5,873 nucleotides of DNA from CAZSPL01 sp964608735 (GTDB lineage: Bacteria; JAJVIF01; JAPKYR01; CAZSPL01): contig CAZSPL010000222.1 in assembly GCA_964608735.1 (NCBI GenBank), forward strand, positions 1 through 5,873, read 5' to 3'. Made by a program: the position numbers and the translations under genes. Below are positions 5,873 through 5,873 of this stretch, in pieces. Each line of letters begins with the position of its first letter. Position 1 is the first letter of the stretch. The notes beneath the pieces are model-generated. The model was not told where the DNA came from and searched no databases. It saw only the letters and a program-made list of their open reading frames with translations.

Positions 5873-5873
5873 C

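Overview
The window looks like bacterial chromosome from a Gram-negative, probably uncultured, lineage. Base composition is moderately GC-rich. All three genes lie on the + strand. Two encode exported proteins, one with a lipoprotein signal and one with a cleavable signal peptide. The sequence alone does not let me name the phylum. I see no phage, plasmid, insertion sequence, CRISPR, tRNA or rRNA.

Layout. Positions 1-495 hold the 3' end of a transporter gene whose product matches the cytosolic C-terminal domain of SLC12-type cation-chloride cotransporter / amino-acid permease-like proteins. Positions 496-625 are a short AT-richer leader with direct repeats, a small palindrome and a candidate promoter. 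Positions 626-2509 encode a 627-residue lipoprotein: an uncharacterised beta-rich N-terminal module, an Ig-like stretch, and a C-terminal domain with an SGNH/GDSL-hydrolase-like motif set (HHSCG ... DSHPN). Positions 2510-2779 are an unusually structured intergenic region. It has a 13-bp hairpin, then a ~100-nt long inverted repeat made of two head-to-head copies of one unit, then a TATAAT promoter element and a good ribosome-binding site. Positions 2780-5848 encode a 1022-residue exported protein: a novel-looking N-terminal domain, about a dozen ~27-residue repeats centred on G-N-D-x-Y, an acidic Pro/Glu linker, and a C-terminal helical HEAT-like repeat domain. A weak stem followed by a T-run closes the window.

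How the genes relate. The transporter fragment appears unrelated to the other two. The two exported proteins sit head to tail and have clearly related signal-peptide coding sequences. They differ at the lipobox position (Cys in the first, Gly in the second), so one is predicted to be lipid-anchored and the other released by signal peptidase I. No pathway can be assigned. The repeat protein looks structural or binding, and the lipoprotein looks like a putative esterase-fold enzyme with accessory binding modules. The most noteworthy items are the repeat architecture of the large protein, the two-copy inverted repeat before it, and the related but functionally diverged signal peptides.
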